A DNA stretch of 64,000 nt from Tardiphaga robiniae. GTDB taxonomy: Bacteria; Pseudomonadota; Alphaproteobacteria; Rhizobiales; Xanthobacteraceae. The position numbers and the translations under genes are program-made. The notes beneath the pieces were generated by a model. The model was given only the letters and a program-made list of their open reading frames with translations. It did no database searches and was not told the DNA's origin. Positions within the stretch are counted from its first letter, which is position 1; each line of letters begins with the position of its first letter. The stretch lies in the NCBI RefSeq assembly GCF_013359755.1, contig NZ_JABMCJ010000064.1:1-64000 (forward strand), in the 5' to 3' direction. Below are positions 8,601 through 18,631 of this stretch, in pieces.

Positions 8601-9767
8601 GTGACGGCGCCGCGCACCATCGTCATCGCTGGTGCGGGCATCGGCGGACTGACGGCTGCGCTGGCGCTCGCTGCCAAAGGGTTTCGTGTCCTCATCCTTG
8701 AGAAGACCGGACGGCTCGAAGAGGCCGGCGCCGGACTGCAGCTCTCGCCCAATGCGACCCGCATACTGATCGGCCTCGGCCTGCAACCGCGCCTTGCGCC
8801 CCATGTCACGACGCCCGCCAGTGTGAGCATCATGACCGCGCGCAGCGGCGGCGAAGTGATCCGCCTGCCACTCGGCAGCGCCCGCGATGACGCACCCTAC
8901 TGGCTGGTGCATCGCGCCGATCTGCAATCGGCCTTGCTTGGCGCGGTCACCGCGCATCCCGACATTGAACTGCGCCTCGGTTGTCCCGTGGACAACCTCC
9001 GCGCCACGCCCGCCGGTATCATCGTCAACGGCGAGTCGGCGCTGGCCTTGATCGGCGCCGATGGCGCGTGGTCTTTCGTGCGACGGCAACTGTTTCCCGA
9101 AACGCAGCCGCACTTCTCCGGCCTGATCGCCTGGCGTGGGACGCTGGAAACGAGCCGGCTGAAAAGCGACCTGGTCCCCCATGGCGTCCAGCTCTGGATG
9201 GGGCCGAAAGGCCATCTCGTTGTCTATCCGGTGTCATCGGGCGAGCGGATCAACATGGTCGCGATCATGCCCGGCGCCGCGATACAGCCGGGCGGCAGCG
9301 ATGCTGGCGACGCCAGCGAGATCCGCCAACATTTTGCAGCGTCGCGCTGGCCCGCCAATGCACGTGCCATGATCGAGAGCGTCGATAACTGGCGGCGCTG
9401 GCCGCTGTTCACGATGCCGGACGGCGGCATGTGGCATGAAGGGTCCGTGGCGCTACTGGGCGATGCCGCCCATGCGATGCTGCCTTTCGCCGCGCAGGGC
9501 GCAGGCATGGCCATCGAGGATGCGGCGGTGCTGGCGGAGTGCCTTGCCGCCGCTGGCCACGATGCCGCAGCGATCGCGCCCGCATTGGCGCGCTACGCCG
9601 CGCTACGCCAGCCACGCGTCGGCCTGATACAGCGCACCGCCCGACAATCCGGCCAGATTTATCATCTGCGTGGCCCCATGGCGCTGGCGCGCGACCTCGC
9701 CATGCGCGCGCTCGGTGCAGAGCGTCTACAGGCGCGGCAGGATTGGATCTATGACTGGAAACTCTGA
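8601..9767 (+). CDS. FAD-dependent aromatic monooxygenase (UbiH / salicylate hydroxylase-like)
   Basis: A 388-residue flavoprotein hydroxylase. The N-terminal Rossmann motif IAGAGIGG (about 9-16) binds FAD, and GDAAHAMLPFAAQG near residue 290 is the second FAD motif (GD box) of class A monooxygenases. Such enzymes hydroxylate aromatic rings with NAD(P)H and oxygen. Translation starts at a GTG (8601). The gene follows the zinc-finger gene closely. Substrate is not predictable from motifs alone; salicylate-type hydroxylase is the nearest description. Confidence 0.85.
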   Translation: MTAPRTIVIAGAGIGGLTAALALAAKGFRVLILEKTGRLEEAGAGLQLSPNATRILIGLGLQPRLAPHVTTPASVSIMTARSGGEVIRLPLGSARDDAPYWLVHRADLQSALLGAVTAHPDIELRLGCPVDNLRATPAGIIVNGESALALIGADGAWSFVRRQLFPETQPHFSGLIAWRGTLETSRLKSDLVPHGVQLWMGPKGHLVVYPVSSGERINMVAIMPGAAIQPGGSDAGDASEIRQHFAASRWPANARAMIESVDNWRRWPLFTMPDGGMWHEGSVALLGDAAHAMLPFAAQGAGMAIEDAAVLAECLAAAGHDAAAIAPALARYAALRQPRVGLIQRTARQSGQIYHLRGPMALARDLAMRALGAERLQARQDWIYDWKL

Positions 9768-9778
9768 TCCTGACAGGC

Positions 9779-10195
9779 TCAGGAGCGGGCGCCAGCCCGC
9801 TTGCGCGGCGTAATGGGTTCTGATGCCGCCGGCGCTTTCGGCGCACTCGCCACACACTTGCTCTTCTGCCAGTTCTCTTCCGCCAGCTTGGCCTGCGCAC
9901 GCGTCGAGATGTAATCGTTGCGATAGGCGAGTTCGCTGACCACCGCGCCGCCCGTGCCGGTCTGCGCCTTGTCGATCAGTCCCTGCAATTCGGCCGTCCG
10001 CGTCGCAAGCATCTTGCGCTCGGTCTCAAGCTGCGGACAGTCATAGAGGTCATATTTCGCAGGATCGACAAAGGCGCCCGACACCATGCCATCGCCCATG
10101 CTGGCGCAGCCGCCGAGATAGCCGGCCAGAACGAGCAACGACGCCATCGCGGCAGCGCGCAGCGGCAGGCGGAAACGGGACGGAGAAACGATCAT
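9779..10195 (-). CDS. Small lipoprotein of unknown function
   Basis: A 138-residue protein with an N-terminal signal peptide ending in a lipobox (Leu-Gly-Gly-Cys30), so it is probably lipidated and membrane-anchored. The mature part has a twin-helical, Lys/Glu/Gln-rich region suggestive of a short coiled coil, then a basic C-terminus rich in Pro, Ala and Arg. I do not recognise a family. It converges on the FAD monooxygenase gene with an 11-nt gap. Confidence 0.75.
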   Translation of the reverse strand: MIVSPSRFRLPLRAAAMASLLVLAGYLGGCASMGDGMVSGAFVDPAKYDLYDCPQLETERKMLATRTAELQGLIDKAQTGTGGAVVSELAYRNDYISTRAQAKLAEENWQKSKCVASAPKAPAASEPITPRKRAGARS

Positions 10196-10343
10196 CGGGA
10201 CTTTCTAGCCGGGTACTATTGAAGTTGCGTAAAGCAGCCGCCGGTGGCCGGATTGAGGCCGAAGCTGCGCCCCCGCCCGCCATTTGCCTGATCTCGCAAG
10301 CGATTTGGCGACTGGCGATTTTAAAGGTAAGGAAGCGCGGCCT

Positions 10344-10429
10344 GCCCCCTTGATGGAATTGGTAGACATACAAGACTTAAAATCTTGAGTCCTCTGGGCG
10401 TGCCGGTTCGAGTCCGGCAGGGGGCACCA
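10344..10429 (+). tRNA. tRNA-Leu (anticodon TAA)
   Basis: The sequence folds as a tRNA with a long variable arm. The 7-bp acceptor stem pairs GCCCCCT (10344-10350) with AGGGGGC (10419-10425). A D-arm contains GGTAGA. The anticodon stem is CAAGA/TCTTG with loop CTTAAAA, giving anticodon TAA. The T-arm is GCCGG-TTCGAGT-CCGGC. The discriminator is A and the 3' CCA is encoded. The extra arm and length of 86 nt fit a class II leucine tRNA reading UUA/UUG. Confidence 0.96.
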
Positions 10430-10433
10430 GCGG

Positions 10434-11198
10434 CTAGACGCCAGCCACCACGATTCGCGCCCCTGCACTCTCCATCAGCCTGCGCTGCTCCGCAGGCGCA
10501 CCGGCGCCCGTCACCAGCGTCCAGCGCGGCGGCAGCGGCGCCCAGGCGTCTTGTTCGGCGCGGCCAAGCTTGCCGGCGTCGGCGAGCACGATGACCTCCT
10601 TGGCCTGCTGCATCATCAGGGACTTCAAGGCGACCTGATCCAGATCCGCTTCGCAGAGGCCACGACCACTGACGACACCGTCGGCGCTCATGATGGCGCG
10701 GTCGGCCGTGAGCCGGCGCAGTCCCTCGCTGGCCAGAGGTCCCATGGTGCTCATGCTGGTCGAGCGCAGCGCGCCGCCCAGCACCACGAGTTCGATGCTT
10801 GGCGCCTTGGCGAGAAACGGCAGCAGCGCGATATTGTTGGTGATGATGCGCAGGCGGCGCTGCAGCAGCAGCTTGCCGAAAGCGGCGACCGTCGATCCGG
10901 CATCGAGGATCAGCGTATCGCCGTCCTCGATCAGGTCGATCGCGGCGCGCGCGATGGCCTGTTTTTCCTTGCCCTGGACCGCGAAGCGCTGGTCGAGCGT
11001 GGTCTCTGCGACATGGCCGGTGAGAATCGCGCCACCGTAAGTGCGGCGAACCGCGTTGTTCTTCGAGAGATGCTGCAGGTCGCGCCGCACGGTGGACCCG
11101 GACACACCGAAGCGCCGTGCGAGATCGTCGACATCGATCTCGCCGGCGTTCAGGGCGTCCAACAGGCGGGCGTGCCGCTCCTTGCTGCGCATCGACAT
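10434..11198 (-). CDS. DeoR-family transcriptional regulator of the D-threonate operon
   Basis: A 254-residue repressor-type protein. An N-terminal winged helix-turn-helix (about 4-58; VDDLARRFGVSGSTVRRDL) is followed by a DeoR sensor domain that binds a phosphorylated sugar-like effector. It is the last gene on the minus strand after kdgT-dtnK-pdxA2, separated from pdxA2 by a REP-like palindrome. I infer that it controls that operon through the TGCGCAA-type palindromes upstream of the permease gene, with a phosphorylated four-carbon acid as a likely effector. This link is by context only. Confidence 0.88.
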   Translation of the reverse strand: MSMRSKERHARLLDALNAGEIDVDDLARRFGVSGSTVRRDLQHLSKNNAVRRTYGGAILTGHVAETTLDQRFAVQGKEKQAIARAAIDLIEDGDTLILDAGSTVAAFGKLLLQRRLRIITNNIALLPFLAKAPSIELVVLGGALRSTSMSTMGPLASEGLRRLTADRAIMSADGVVSGRGLCEADLDQVALKSLMMQQAKEVIVLADAGKLGRAEQDAWAPLPPRWTLVTGAGAPAEQRRLMESAGARIVVAGV

Positions 11199-11236
11199 CG
11201 AACCTCAGCCAATCAAGCTGGTATTTACCAGCGTTT

Positions 11237-11338
11237 CGTCATGCCGGGCAGCGCGAAGCAAGCTTCGCTTGACGTCCCGGCCGTCCACGTCTTCGAAGTA
11301 ACAAGACGTGGATGCCCGGCACAAGGCCGGGCATGACG
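11237..11338. repeat. REP-like palindromic element (CGTCATGCCGGGC type)
   Basis: The element begins CGTCATGCCGGGC and ends with its exact complement GCCGGGCATGACG. An inner inverted repeat (CCACGTCTT / AAGACGTGG) lies within. The same terminal sequence recurs at 36289-36320, and related elements with different arms occur at 31034, 34376 and 36965. It lies between the pdxA2 and deoR genes. Confidence 0.85.
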
Positions 11339-11345
11339 GAGATTG

Positions 11346-12343
<998 letters not shown>

Positions 12344-12347
<4 letters not shown>

Positions 12348-13606
12348 GTGAAGATTCCTTGGGTTCGGACGGTGTGAAGACGTTCGTGAATTTTGATCAG
12401 ACTGTTCTCGTCGCCAAAGGCGCCGGCCTTGGTTGCAATCGGAACGGACAATGCGCCAAGTGTCAGCCCGAGCGAAACGCCGGGCTCGATCTCGTCGGCC
12501 AGACGGATGCCGTTGACGCCGAAGCGCGACAGCAATGCCGCCGCGGTCTCGCCGCCGGTTGCGGCAAAGGCGCCGATGCTGGACGCCACGGGCATGAGGG
12601 CATCGGCGAGATTCTGCGCGAGCTGCGGACCGAGCGACATTTTCGGATTGTCATCCATCACGATCTCGACCAGCACATCACCGCCCGCCAACAGTCCTTC
12701 GGTCACGCGGGTGGCCAGTGCCGCCTGCCCGGCTTTGTCGCCGAGCAGAACTTCCGGCGTAACCGGCAGATGGGTCACGGTGCCGCTCGCGACCAGTTTG
12801 CGCGCTGCGGAGCGCGATGCACCGGCGAGCGATCCGACAACAATCAGGGTGCCATATGTGCTAGTCGGAATTTCGAGCTTCTCGGCAGAGCTGGCGTCAT
12901 CGAGCTCAGCCAGTGCATGCGCGAGGCCGGCACTGCCGATGAACAGCGTCGCCGGTGAAATCTTCAGACTGGCTTCCGCAATCAGATGCAGGTCTTGCTC
13001 GGTCTCCGCATCGCAGATCGCAACAACGCTGTCAGCGGATGCAATACGCGCAAGGCGAGCCTTGAGATCGCCGCCGCGGATGGTTTCGAGCAGCACCTTC
13101 TCGCTGCGCACACCGGCCGAGGCCAGCACATCGGCGATATCGGCGTTGTCGTAGGTGTGATCGCGCTTCCAGACCTCGGCTTCTTCCAGCGGACGACCGC
13201 CAACGACGACGCGGCCATTGATCGTGGTGCGGTTCGTCGCGGGAAAGGCCGGCGCGAAGATGCCGAAGGCCGAACCCGACTGCGCCTTGAGATGCGCCAG
13301 CGCAGCGGCCGTCTCGGAAGCCGGCTGGCCGCGCAGCGTCGAGTCGATCTTCTTGAACAGGAGCCGACCGGGCTCCATCAACTGTTGCAATATCTCGGCG
13401 TGCCGACGCGCAGCGGCCTCAGCCGTAAGGCCGCGGCTCGCTGCATCATAGGAGAGAACCGGATGCTGGCGATCCCCGGCACTTACCCCGGCGCCTGCGA
13501 TCTCGCCCCAGGTCACGGCAGCCGCAAGGCCCCGACGACCGAAGGCGATGGCGCAGTCCGCTGCACCGGTAAGATCGTCAGCGAGGATCAGCCAGCGACC
13601 CGTCAT
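12344..13606 (-). CDS. dtnK: Four-carbon acid sugar kinase (DUF1537; D-threonate kinase type)
   Basis: A 420-residue kinase. The N-terminal DUF1537 domain has the typical ILADDLTGAADCA motif and KKIDSTLRG, which bind the acid-sugar substrate. The C-terminal nucleotide-binding domain has a GGETAAALL motif. It should phosphorylate the C4 hydroxyl of a four-carbon sugar acid. The ATG at 13606 was chosen because it sits right at the conserved start and lies 1 nt after the permease stop; an upstream ATG at 13705 would overlap the permease. Pairing with PdxA2 suggests D-threonate as substrate, with D-erythronate as the alternative. Confidence 0.9.
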
Positions 13607-13607
13607 C

Positions 13608-14636
13608 TTAGCGCCCAGCCACTGGTGCGGGTGATGCGACGCTTGGCGCAGCAGGCGTCGTCGCCTCCGCTTCCGGCTCGACATCACGGCCGACGATGCC
13701 GGCAACCCATGAGGTGAGGATCGGCGTCAGGATCGCCGTCACGACCACGCAGGCCGCGATGAGGATGGTCGCCGGGCCGGCAGCAGCCGCATAGGCCGGA
13801 TTGGCCGCAGCGACGATCGCAGGCACAGCCGCCGCATTGCCGGCGGTCGACGCCGCAGCAACACCCGCAACGCCGTTGCCGCCGGTGAGACGATCAACGA
13901 AGAACAGCGGGATGCCGGTCACGATGACGACGGCAACGCCCATGCCGACGCCGAGCAGACCAGCCTGCCAGACCTGGGTCAGGTTCAGGCCGGTGCCGAG
14001 CGCGAAGGCGAAGAACGGAATCATCACAGGCACGGCCTTGCTGAGGAAGTCGCGCAACTCGCGATCGAGATTACCAAGGATCATGCCGGCAACCAGCGGC
14101 AGGATCGCGCCGACGAGCGCGGGCCACTGGAACGACGACAGACCGGCAACGCCGAGCGTCACCATGGTGAGGAACGGACCGCTTTCCAGCGTCATAATGC
14201 TGTAGGCACCGACGTCACGCGGACGACCATACTGGCCCATCAGCGCCATGTAGAGGCCGCCATTGGTGTCGTTCATTGCGGCGACGATCGCCAGCGTCGA
14301 GACGCCTGCGAAGATGCCGGCCGTGATCGGCGCTTCGCCGAGCAGGCGGCCGAAGATCAGGCCGAGGACGATGGCGGTACCGACCTTCACGATCATCAGG
14401 GCGCCGCCCTTCTTCACGATGTAAGGCGTCGCCTTGAAGTCGATGCTCGCGCCCATGCACACATAGAACACGGCGAGAATGCTGAGAGCGCCGCCGGAGA
14501 ACAGCGCGCCGGTGAACGAGCCGAAGAATTTCGGGGTGTTGGGGGCAAAGGTCGCGAACAGCGCGCCGATCAGCAGCGGCACCGTCATCATGCCGCCCGG
14601 CACCTTCTCAATCGCCCGCTTAATTGGAATCTGCAT
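13608..14636 (-). CDS. kdgT: 2-keto-3-deoxygluconate permease-family transporter (KdgT)
   Basis: A 342-residue transporter of the KdgT family with about ten hydrophobic segments and typical sequence at the N-terminus (Pro-Gly-Gly-Met-Met-x-Val-Pro-Leu) and in [11 protein letters not shown]. Members import sugar acids by cation symport. As first gene of the operon with the DUF1537 kinase and PdxA2, it probably imports a four-carbon sugar acid rather than ketodeoxygluconate. The C-terminus ends in an acidic and Pro/Ala-rich tail. Confidence 0.9.
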   Translation of the reverse strand: MQIPIKRAIEKVPGGMMTVPLLIGALFATFAPNTPKFFGSFTGALFSGGALSILAVFYVCMGASIDFKATPYIVKKGGALMIVKVGTAIVLGLIFGRLLGEAPITAGIFAGVSTLAIVAAMNDTNGGLYMALMGQYGRPRDVGAYSIMTLESGPFLTMVTLGVAGLSSFQWPALVGAILPLVAGMILGNLDRELRDFLSKAVPVMIPFFAFALGTGLNLTQVWQAGLLGVGMGVAVVIVTGIPLFFVDRLTGGNGVAGVAAASTAGNAAAVPAIVAAANPAYAAAAGPATILIAACVVVTAILTPILTSWVAGIVGRDVEPEAEATTPAAPSVASPAPVAGR

Positions 14637-14768
14637 GGTCTATTTCCTTCCCGCATCCTGCGCGTCACTGATTATTCTGCGCAATTTCCCTCAGGAGCCC
14701 CTGCGCACGCCGCCCAATATGCGCAAATTGCGCATCCATCAAACACTTTTTGCGCAAATTGCGCAATT
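14637..14768 (-). promoter_or_regulatory. Promoter and palindromic operators of the kdgT-dtnK-pdxA2 operon
   Basis: Two identical palindromes TGCGCAA-A-TTGCGCA lie at 14720-14734 and 14751-14765, exactly 31 bp (about three helical turns) apart. Extra half-sites occur at 14678-14684 (TGCGCAA) and 14702-14708 (TGCGCAC). On the minus strand a possible -35 (TTGATG, 14742-14737) and -10 (TATTGG, 14719-14714) are 17 bp apart, so the first palindrome fills the spacer. I infer repression by the DeoR regulator encoded downstream. The palindromes are directly visible; the promoter call and regulator assignment are inference. Confidence 0.65.
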
Positions 14769-14914
14769 TCTAAAAATTAGTTAAACCATCAAGGTATGTT
14801 TGTAAGCCATCCAAAGCGGGCGTTTCGCTGACCGGAAGGTCGCGCCCCTCGATTGAACGCAAACAGGCGGCAACGGATGACCGTTGCCGCCTGTTGGGCC
14901 GTCAGATCAGGACG

Positions 14915-15871
14915 TCAGAGATCGAGAACCAGACGATCCCCAGCGGAACCCGCCACGCAGACCAGGAGGCTGCGTTCGCGCTCCGCCGGCGACAGCACGC
15001 GGTCGCGATGCACGGGCTGCCCTTCCAGCCAGTCCACCTTGCAGGAGCCGCAGATGCCGCCGCAGCAGGATGCGGGCACGTCGATTCCGATATCTGTCAG
15101 CGCCGACAGCATGGTCTGCCCTGCGGCCACGGTGATTTCCCGGTTCGATTTTGCGAGCGCGAGCACATAGGGCTTCGCGTCGGGGTCGACCGGCAGCGGC
15201 GGCGGCACGAAGCGCTCGATATGAACGCGATGGGCGGGCCAGTCGCGCGACGCCTGTTCGAAGTCGTCGATCATGCCGTCGGGACCGCAGCAGGCGAGCG
15301 CGACGTCCGACAGCGGCCGGCCGACCAGTGCCGCGATATCCGGGCGTTGCCCGCTCGACGTGTCGTGAATCACCACATGACCGGACTTGCGCAGCGGCGC
15401 GAGCAGATCGGCGAGTGGCGGCTCGCCGCGCGCAATCATGTGCAGCGTGAATTTCGAACGGCCGGTGCGCTTGAGCCAGACCGCCGCCGACAGGAACGGC
15501 GTGACGCCGATGCCGCCGCCGATGAAGGTGAAGCGCGTCACATCCGCAGATAGATCGAGCCCGCCGCGCGGCAGCGTCACGCCGATGGTGTCGCCGACCT
15601 TGACCGCGTCATGCAGCACGATCGAACCGCCCCGCCCTTCGGCCTCGCGCTTCACTGCCACGACATAGCGCTTGTCGTCGGCCGGATCGTTGCAGAGCGA
15701 ATAAGTCCGCACCAATCCACCGGGCAGATGCAGATCGATATGCGCACCCGGCCGAAATGGCGGCAGCTCCCAGTGATCGGGATCGACCAGCGAGAACAGT
15801 TTGATGCCCGGGCCCCCGTCCTCGATCTGCTCGACGATCGTCCTGACTTTGGTGATCGGCACCGCGGTCAT
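14915..15871 (-). CDS. PDR/VanB-family flavin reductase with C-terminal 2Fe-2S domain
   Basis: A 318-residue electron-transfer protein. It has an N-terminal FAD/FMN-binding ferredoxin-reductase domain (about 1-105), a middle NAD(P)-binding domain (TFIGGGIGVTPFLS near 110) and a C-terminal plant-type ferredoxin domain whose cluster Cys residues are visible (CCGGICGSC and a later VCVAGS). Such reductases normally feed a Rieske oxygenase, but no oxygenase gene is nearby. Its start overlaps the stop of the MOSC gene by 4 nt, so I infer that it reduces the MOSC protein or a partner of it. The ATG at 15871 was preferred for this overlap. Confidence 0.9.
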   Translation of the reverse strand: MTAVPITKVRTIVEQIEDGGPGIKLFSLVDPDHWELPPFRPGAHIDLHLPGGLVRTYSLCNDPADDKRYVVAVKREAEGRGGSIVLHDAVKVGDTIGVTLPRGGLDLSADVTRFTFIGGGIGVTPFLSAAVWLKRTGRSKFTLHMIARGEPPLADLLAPLRKSGHVVIHDTSSGQRPDIAALVGRPLSDVALACCGPDGMIDDFEQASRDWPAHRVHIERFVPPPLPVDPDAKPYVLALAKSNREITVAAGQTMLSALTDIGIDVPASCCGGICGSCKVDWLEGQPVHRDRVLSPAERERSLLVCVAGSAGDRLVLDL

Positions 15872-16389
15872 TGCACATTCCGCACGGCATCGCCGACGCG
15901 CACGGTGCCACCCTGCAGGATCTTGCAGTTGAGGCCAGAGCGGTTGATCAGCGGATCGAAGATCGCCTTGCCGGTGATCTCCTCGATATGCCGGCACGGG
16001 ATCGACAAACGCGTCGATTCCAGCAGCGTTTCGCCGAGCCAGAACTGGCGACCGACCAGATGCGTCAGCGGCACGCCGGATACGGTGACATTGCGCCGAT
16101 GTTCCTCGGGACCCAGATCGATATTGTGATCGCGCTTGAGCGCTACCAGCGTCTCATATTCGAACAGCGTGACCTGGCGCCCTTCTTCAGGCTTGTGCGA
16201 ATAGAAGCCCTCCTCGCGGCCGATCATGTAGCGATCGCCCTCGATGCCCTTGCCGGCGACCAGCGTGAGCTCAGGCATTTCGCGCATCGGCAGGAATGCG
16301 CGCGGCGTGATGTGGAGATAGCGCACCACGCCGGTCCATGACGGGACCACGGAGCCGGGTGCAGGTTTGGCAGTCAACGTATCGAGCAT
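15868..16389 (-). CDS. MOSC-domain protein
   Basis: A 173-residue single-domain MOSC protein, the fold that binds molybdenum cofactor in YcbX/YiiM-type N-hydroxyl reductases and in cofactor sulfurases. A conserved Cys is present in IPCRHIEE, and NRSGLNCKIL lies downstream. It has an ATGA overlap with the flavin/2Fe-2S reductase gene. The pair resembles a two-component Mo reductase, with YiiM-like MOSC protein plus reductase. Substrate class (hydroxylamines, amidoximes, N-oxides) is inference. Confidence 0.9.
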   Translation of the reverse strand: MLDTLTAKPAPGSVVPSWTGVVRYLHITPRAFLPMREMPELTLVAGKGIEGDRYMIGREEGFYSHKPEEGRQVTLFEYETLVALKRDHNIDLGPEEHRRNVTVSGVPLTHLVGRQFWLGETLLESTRLSIPCRHIEEITGKAIFDPLINRSGLNCKILQGGTVRVGDAVRNVQ

Positions 16390-16476
16390 CGCTCATATCC
16401 CTTCTGCGGAAATCATCATCGCAGTCATTGATAGGCAGGCATATGGGGCGGCAGCCGTACTGCCGCCCCGTTGCCG

Positions 16477-17796
16477 TCAGGTCAGTTCCTTGTTCGCCAT
16501 TTCCGGCGCAAAGGACGTCGCGATGGCGGTGATGCAGGCGCAGAAGATCAGGAACACCGACACCGGCCAGGTCGCACCGGCCCACGTCATGAGCGACGCC
16601 GCGATGAGTGGGCTGAGACCGCCCGAGATGGCCGCACCGACCTGGAAGCCGAGCGACGCACCGCTATAGCGCAGCTTCGCGGTGAACAGCTCCGAGTACC
16701 AGGGCGCGCCGATGCCGAACATCACCATCTGGCCGAACGAGATCGCGACAACGATGGTGAGGATCACGATGGTCGGATCGCGCGTATCCAGCAGCCAGAA
16801 CATCGGGAATGCGAAAGCCGCGCAAAAGAGGCAGCTCGCATAGAACATCGCCTTGCGCCCGACCTTGTCCGACAGCCAGCCGAAGAACGGGATCGAGAAC
16901 AGTGCAACGAAGGATGCGATGAAGGCGCCGTTCAGCACCAGCCCGCGCGACAGGCCGAGCTTCGACGTCGCATAGGACATGATGAACACGCCGGCGATCG
17001 AGGCATAAGCGATCTCCGAGATCTTCAGACCGACGGCCGTGAAGAACGGACGGCGGTGATACTTGAAGATGTCCACGATCGGCATCTTGGCGACTTCGTT
17101 CTTCGCCTTGAGCGCGCGAAACGCCGGGGTCTCTTCCATGCTCATGCGGATCCAGAGGCCGACGCCGACCAGTAGGATCGAGATCAGGAACGGAATGCGC
17201 CAGCCATAGCTCATGAAGTCTTCTTCAGGCAGTTGCGACACCAGCGCGAACATGCCGATAGCCGCGAGATTGCCGACGGGATTGCCGACCTGCACCATGC
17301 TGCCGAGGAAGCCGCGTTTATGTGTCGGACAGTTCTCGACCACCATCAGCACCGCACCGCCCCACTCGCCGCCAAGGCCGATGCCCTGCAGGAAACGCAG
17401 TGCGATGAGCAGGATCGGCGCTGCGATGCCGATCTGTGCGTAGGTCGGCAGCAGGCCGATGGCGAATGTGCCGAGGCCCATCACCATGATCGTAATGGCG
17501 AGCATCGCCTTGCGGCCGACACGGTCGCCATAGTGACCGAAGATCGCCGCGCCGAGCGGACGCGCGAGGAAGCCGACAGCATAGGTGCCGAAGGCTGCAA
17601 TGGTCGCGAGCGCCGGATCGCCGGCCGCGAAGAACACCTTGTTGAACACCAGCGCGGTCGCTGCGCCGTAGATCAGGAAGTCATACCACTCGACGGCGGT
17701 GCCGATCACGCTCGACCAGACGATCTTGCGCATGGCCGCATCGTCGGGATTCTCCGCCGTGGCGGTGACTGTATTGAATTCTTCTGCGACGGTCAT
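16477..17796 (-). CDS. MFS transporter, metabolite:H+ symporter (MHS) type
   Basis: A 439-residue transporter with twelve hydrophobic segments. The N-terminal WYDFLIYG and the GDRVGRKAML loop 2-3 signature are characteristic of the MHS subfamily (ShiA, KgtP, ProP). This family imports organic acids, betaines and aromatic acids with protons. The start at 17796 was chosen because a GGAG lies at correct spacing; an ATG at 17817 is also in frame. It lies between MOSC and RidA genes on the same strand. Confidence 0.92.
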   Translation of the reverse strand: MTVAEEFNTVTATAENPDDAAMRKIVWSSVIGTAVEWYDFLIYGAATALVFNKVFFAAGDPALATIAAFGTYAVGFLARPLGAAIFGHYGDRVGRKAMLAITIMVMGLGTFAIGLLPTYAQIGIAAPILLIALRFLQGIGLGGEWGGAVLMVVENCPTHKRGFLGSMVQVGNPVGNLAAIGMFALVSQLPEEDFMSYGWRIPFLISILLVGVGLWIRMSMEETPAFRALKAKNEVAKMPIVDIFKYHRRPFFTAVGLKISEIAYASIAGVFIMSYATSKLGLSRGLVLNGAFIASFVALFSIPFFGWLSDKVGRKAMFYASCLFCAAFAFPMFWLLDTRDPTIVILTIVVAISFGQMVMFGIGAPWYSELFTAKLRYSGASLGFQVGAAISGGLSPLIAASLMTWAGATWPVSVFLIFCACITAIATSFAPEMANKELT

Positions 17797-17954
17797 GTTC
17801 ACTCCTTCAAAAGACATGTTCAGTTTCAGGCGCGTGGGCTCGTTCCGTGCCACGACATCTCGCGGCGCAGTCCGGGTCTTCTCGTGAACTTTCGCTGTTG
17901 CTTCAGTCGCCTCAGCGCAGGCGTCGGCGATGCTTAAGGAATGGCAGCGATTCC

Positions 17955-18302
17955 CTAGAGAATCGCAGCGATGGCTGCGATCTCGACTCTGATCGAGGGA
18001 TTGGCGAGCCGCGCTTCGACACAGGCGCGTGCAGGCGATGCGCCTGCCGGCACCCACTCATCCCAGACCGTATTGAAAGCCGCGAAATCCGCGATGTTGG
18101 GCAGCCACACCGTGGCGCTCAGGATCGATGACTTGTCCGTGCCGGCTTCGCCGAGCAGTGCATCGATCTTGGCGAGCACTTCGGCGGCCTGCGCTTCGAC
18201 ACCGACAGACAGATCGTCCGGCACTTGCCCAGCGAGATAAACGAGACCACCATGAACAGTAGCCATGCTGAGCCGCTTACCGGGCTTCAAACGCTTGATC
18301 AT
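17955..18302 (-). CDS. RidA family protein (enamine/imine deaminase)
   Basis: A 115-residue protein of the RidA/YjgF/UK114 family, which forms trimers and hydrolyses reactive enamine or imine intermediates. It shows GLVYLAGQVPD near the N-terminus. The usual late Arg is represented by SPARACVEARLANP. It is the first gene of the minus-strand cluster leading to the MFS transporter, MOSC and reductase genes, divergent from the XRE-cupin regulator. A second RidA-family gene lies at 50323. Confidence 0.9.
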   Translation of the reverse strand: MIKRLKPGKRLSMATVHGGLVYLAGQVPDDLSVGVEAQAAEVLAKIDALLGEAGTDKSSILSATVWLPNIADFAAFNTVWDEWVPAGASPARACVEARLANPSIRVEIAAIAAIL

Positions 18303-18631
18303 ATATCTGCCTTCGTGTCGTTTTCTGAGGACATATTCCCGTCATCAAAATCCAACATGTTTACTGACAGAAATCAACGTCACGAAAATCGGCATCTGAT
18401 GCCTAAATCGGCAAAAGGCAGCCGATGCACATAACGCAGGCTAAAAATCGGCATTCTCCGGCACTTTTGCCTAAATTATCCTTGCCCGTGCTGGAAATAT
18501 CTGCAGCAATGTTTTCCTGTAGAAACACTCCGGCATCGCTCTGGAGCTCTTTCAAAGAGATCAGCGAGACGGCCCTTCCACCATCGCCGCGCGCCCTCTA
18601 AAAGAACAGGTACCTCATCAGGAGATCGACG
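18303..18631. promoter_or_regulatory. Divergent control region with AAATCGGCA repeats
   Basis: Between the ridA gene and the XRE-cupin regulator the base composition drops and short repeats accumulate. AAATCGGCA occurs three times in direct orientation (18386, 18405, 18445). Small palindromes accompany them, such as GGCAT-CTG-ATGCC at 18391-18403 and TGCC-N6-GGCA right after it. The clustering within 70 bp fits binding sites for the XRE regulator encoded at 18632. No promoter hexamers can be fixed with confidence. Confidence 0.5.

Noticed and set aside
10205-10468. Open frame overlapping the tRNA-Leu
   Set aside because: It runs antisense through a complete tRNA with all stems intact and has no protein-like composition.
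14915-15871. Rieske oxygenase system reductase (vanillate demethylase type)
   Set aside because: The reductase family fits, but no oxygenase alpha subunit is in the cluster; the overlap with MOSC suggests a different partner.
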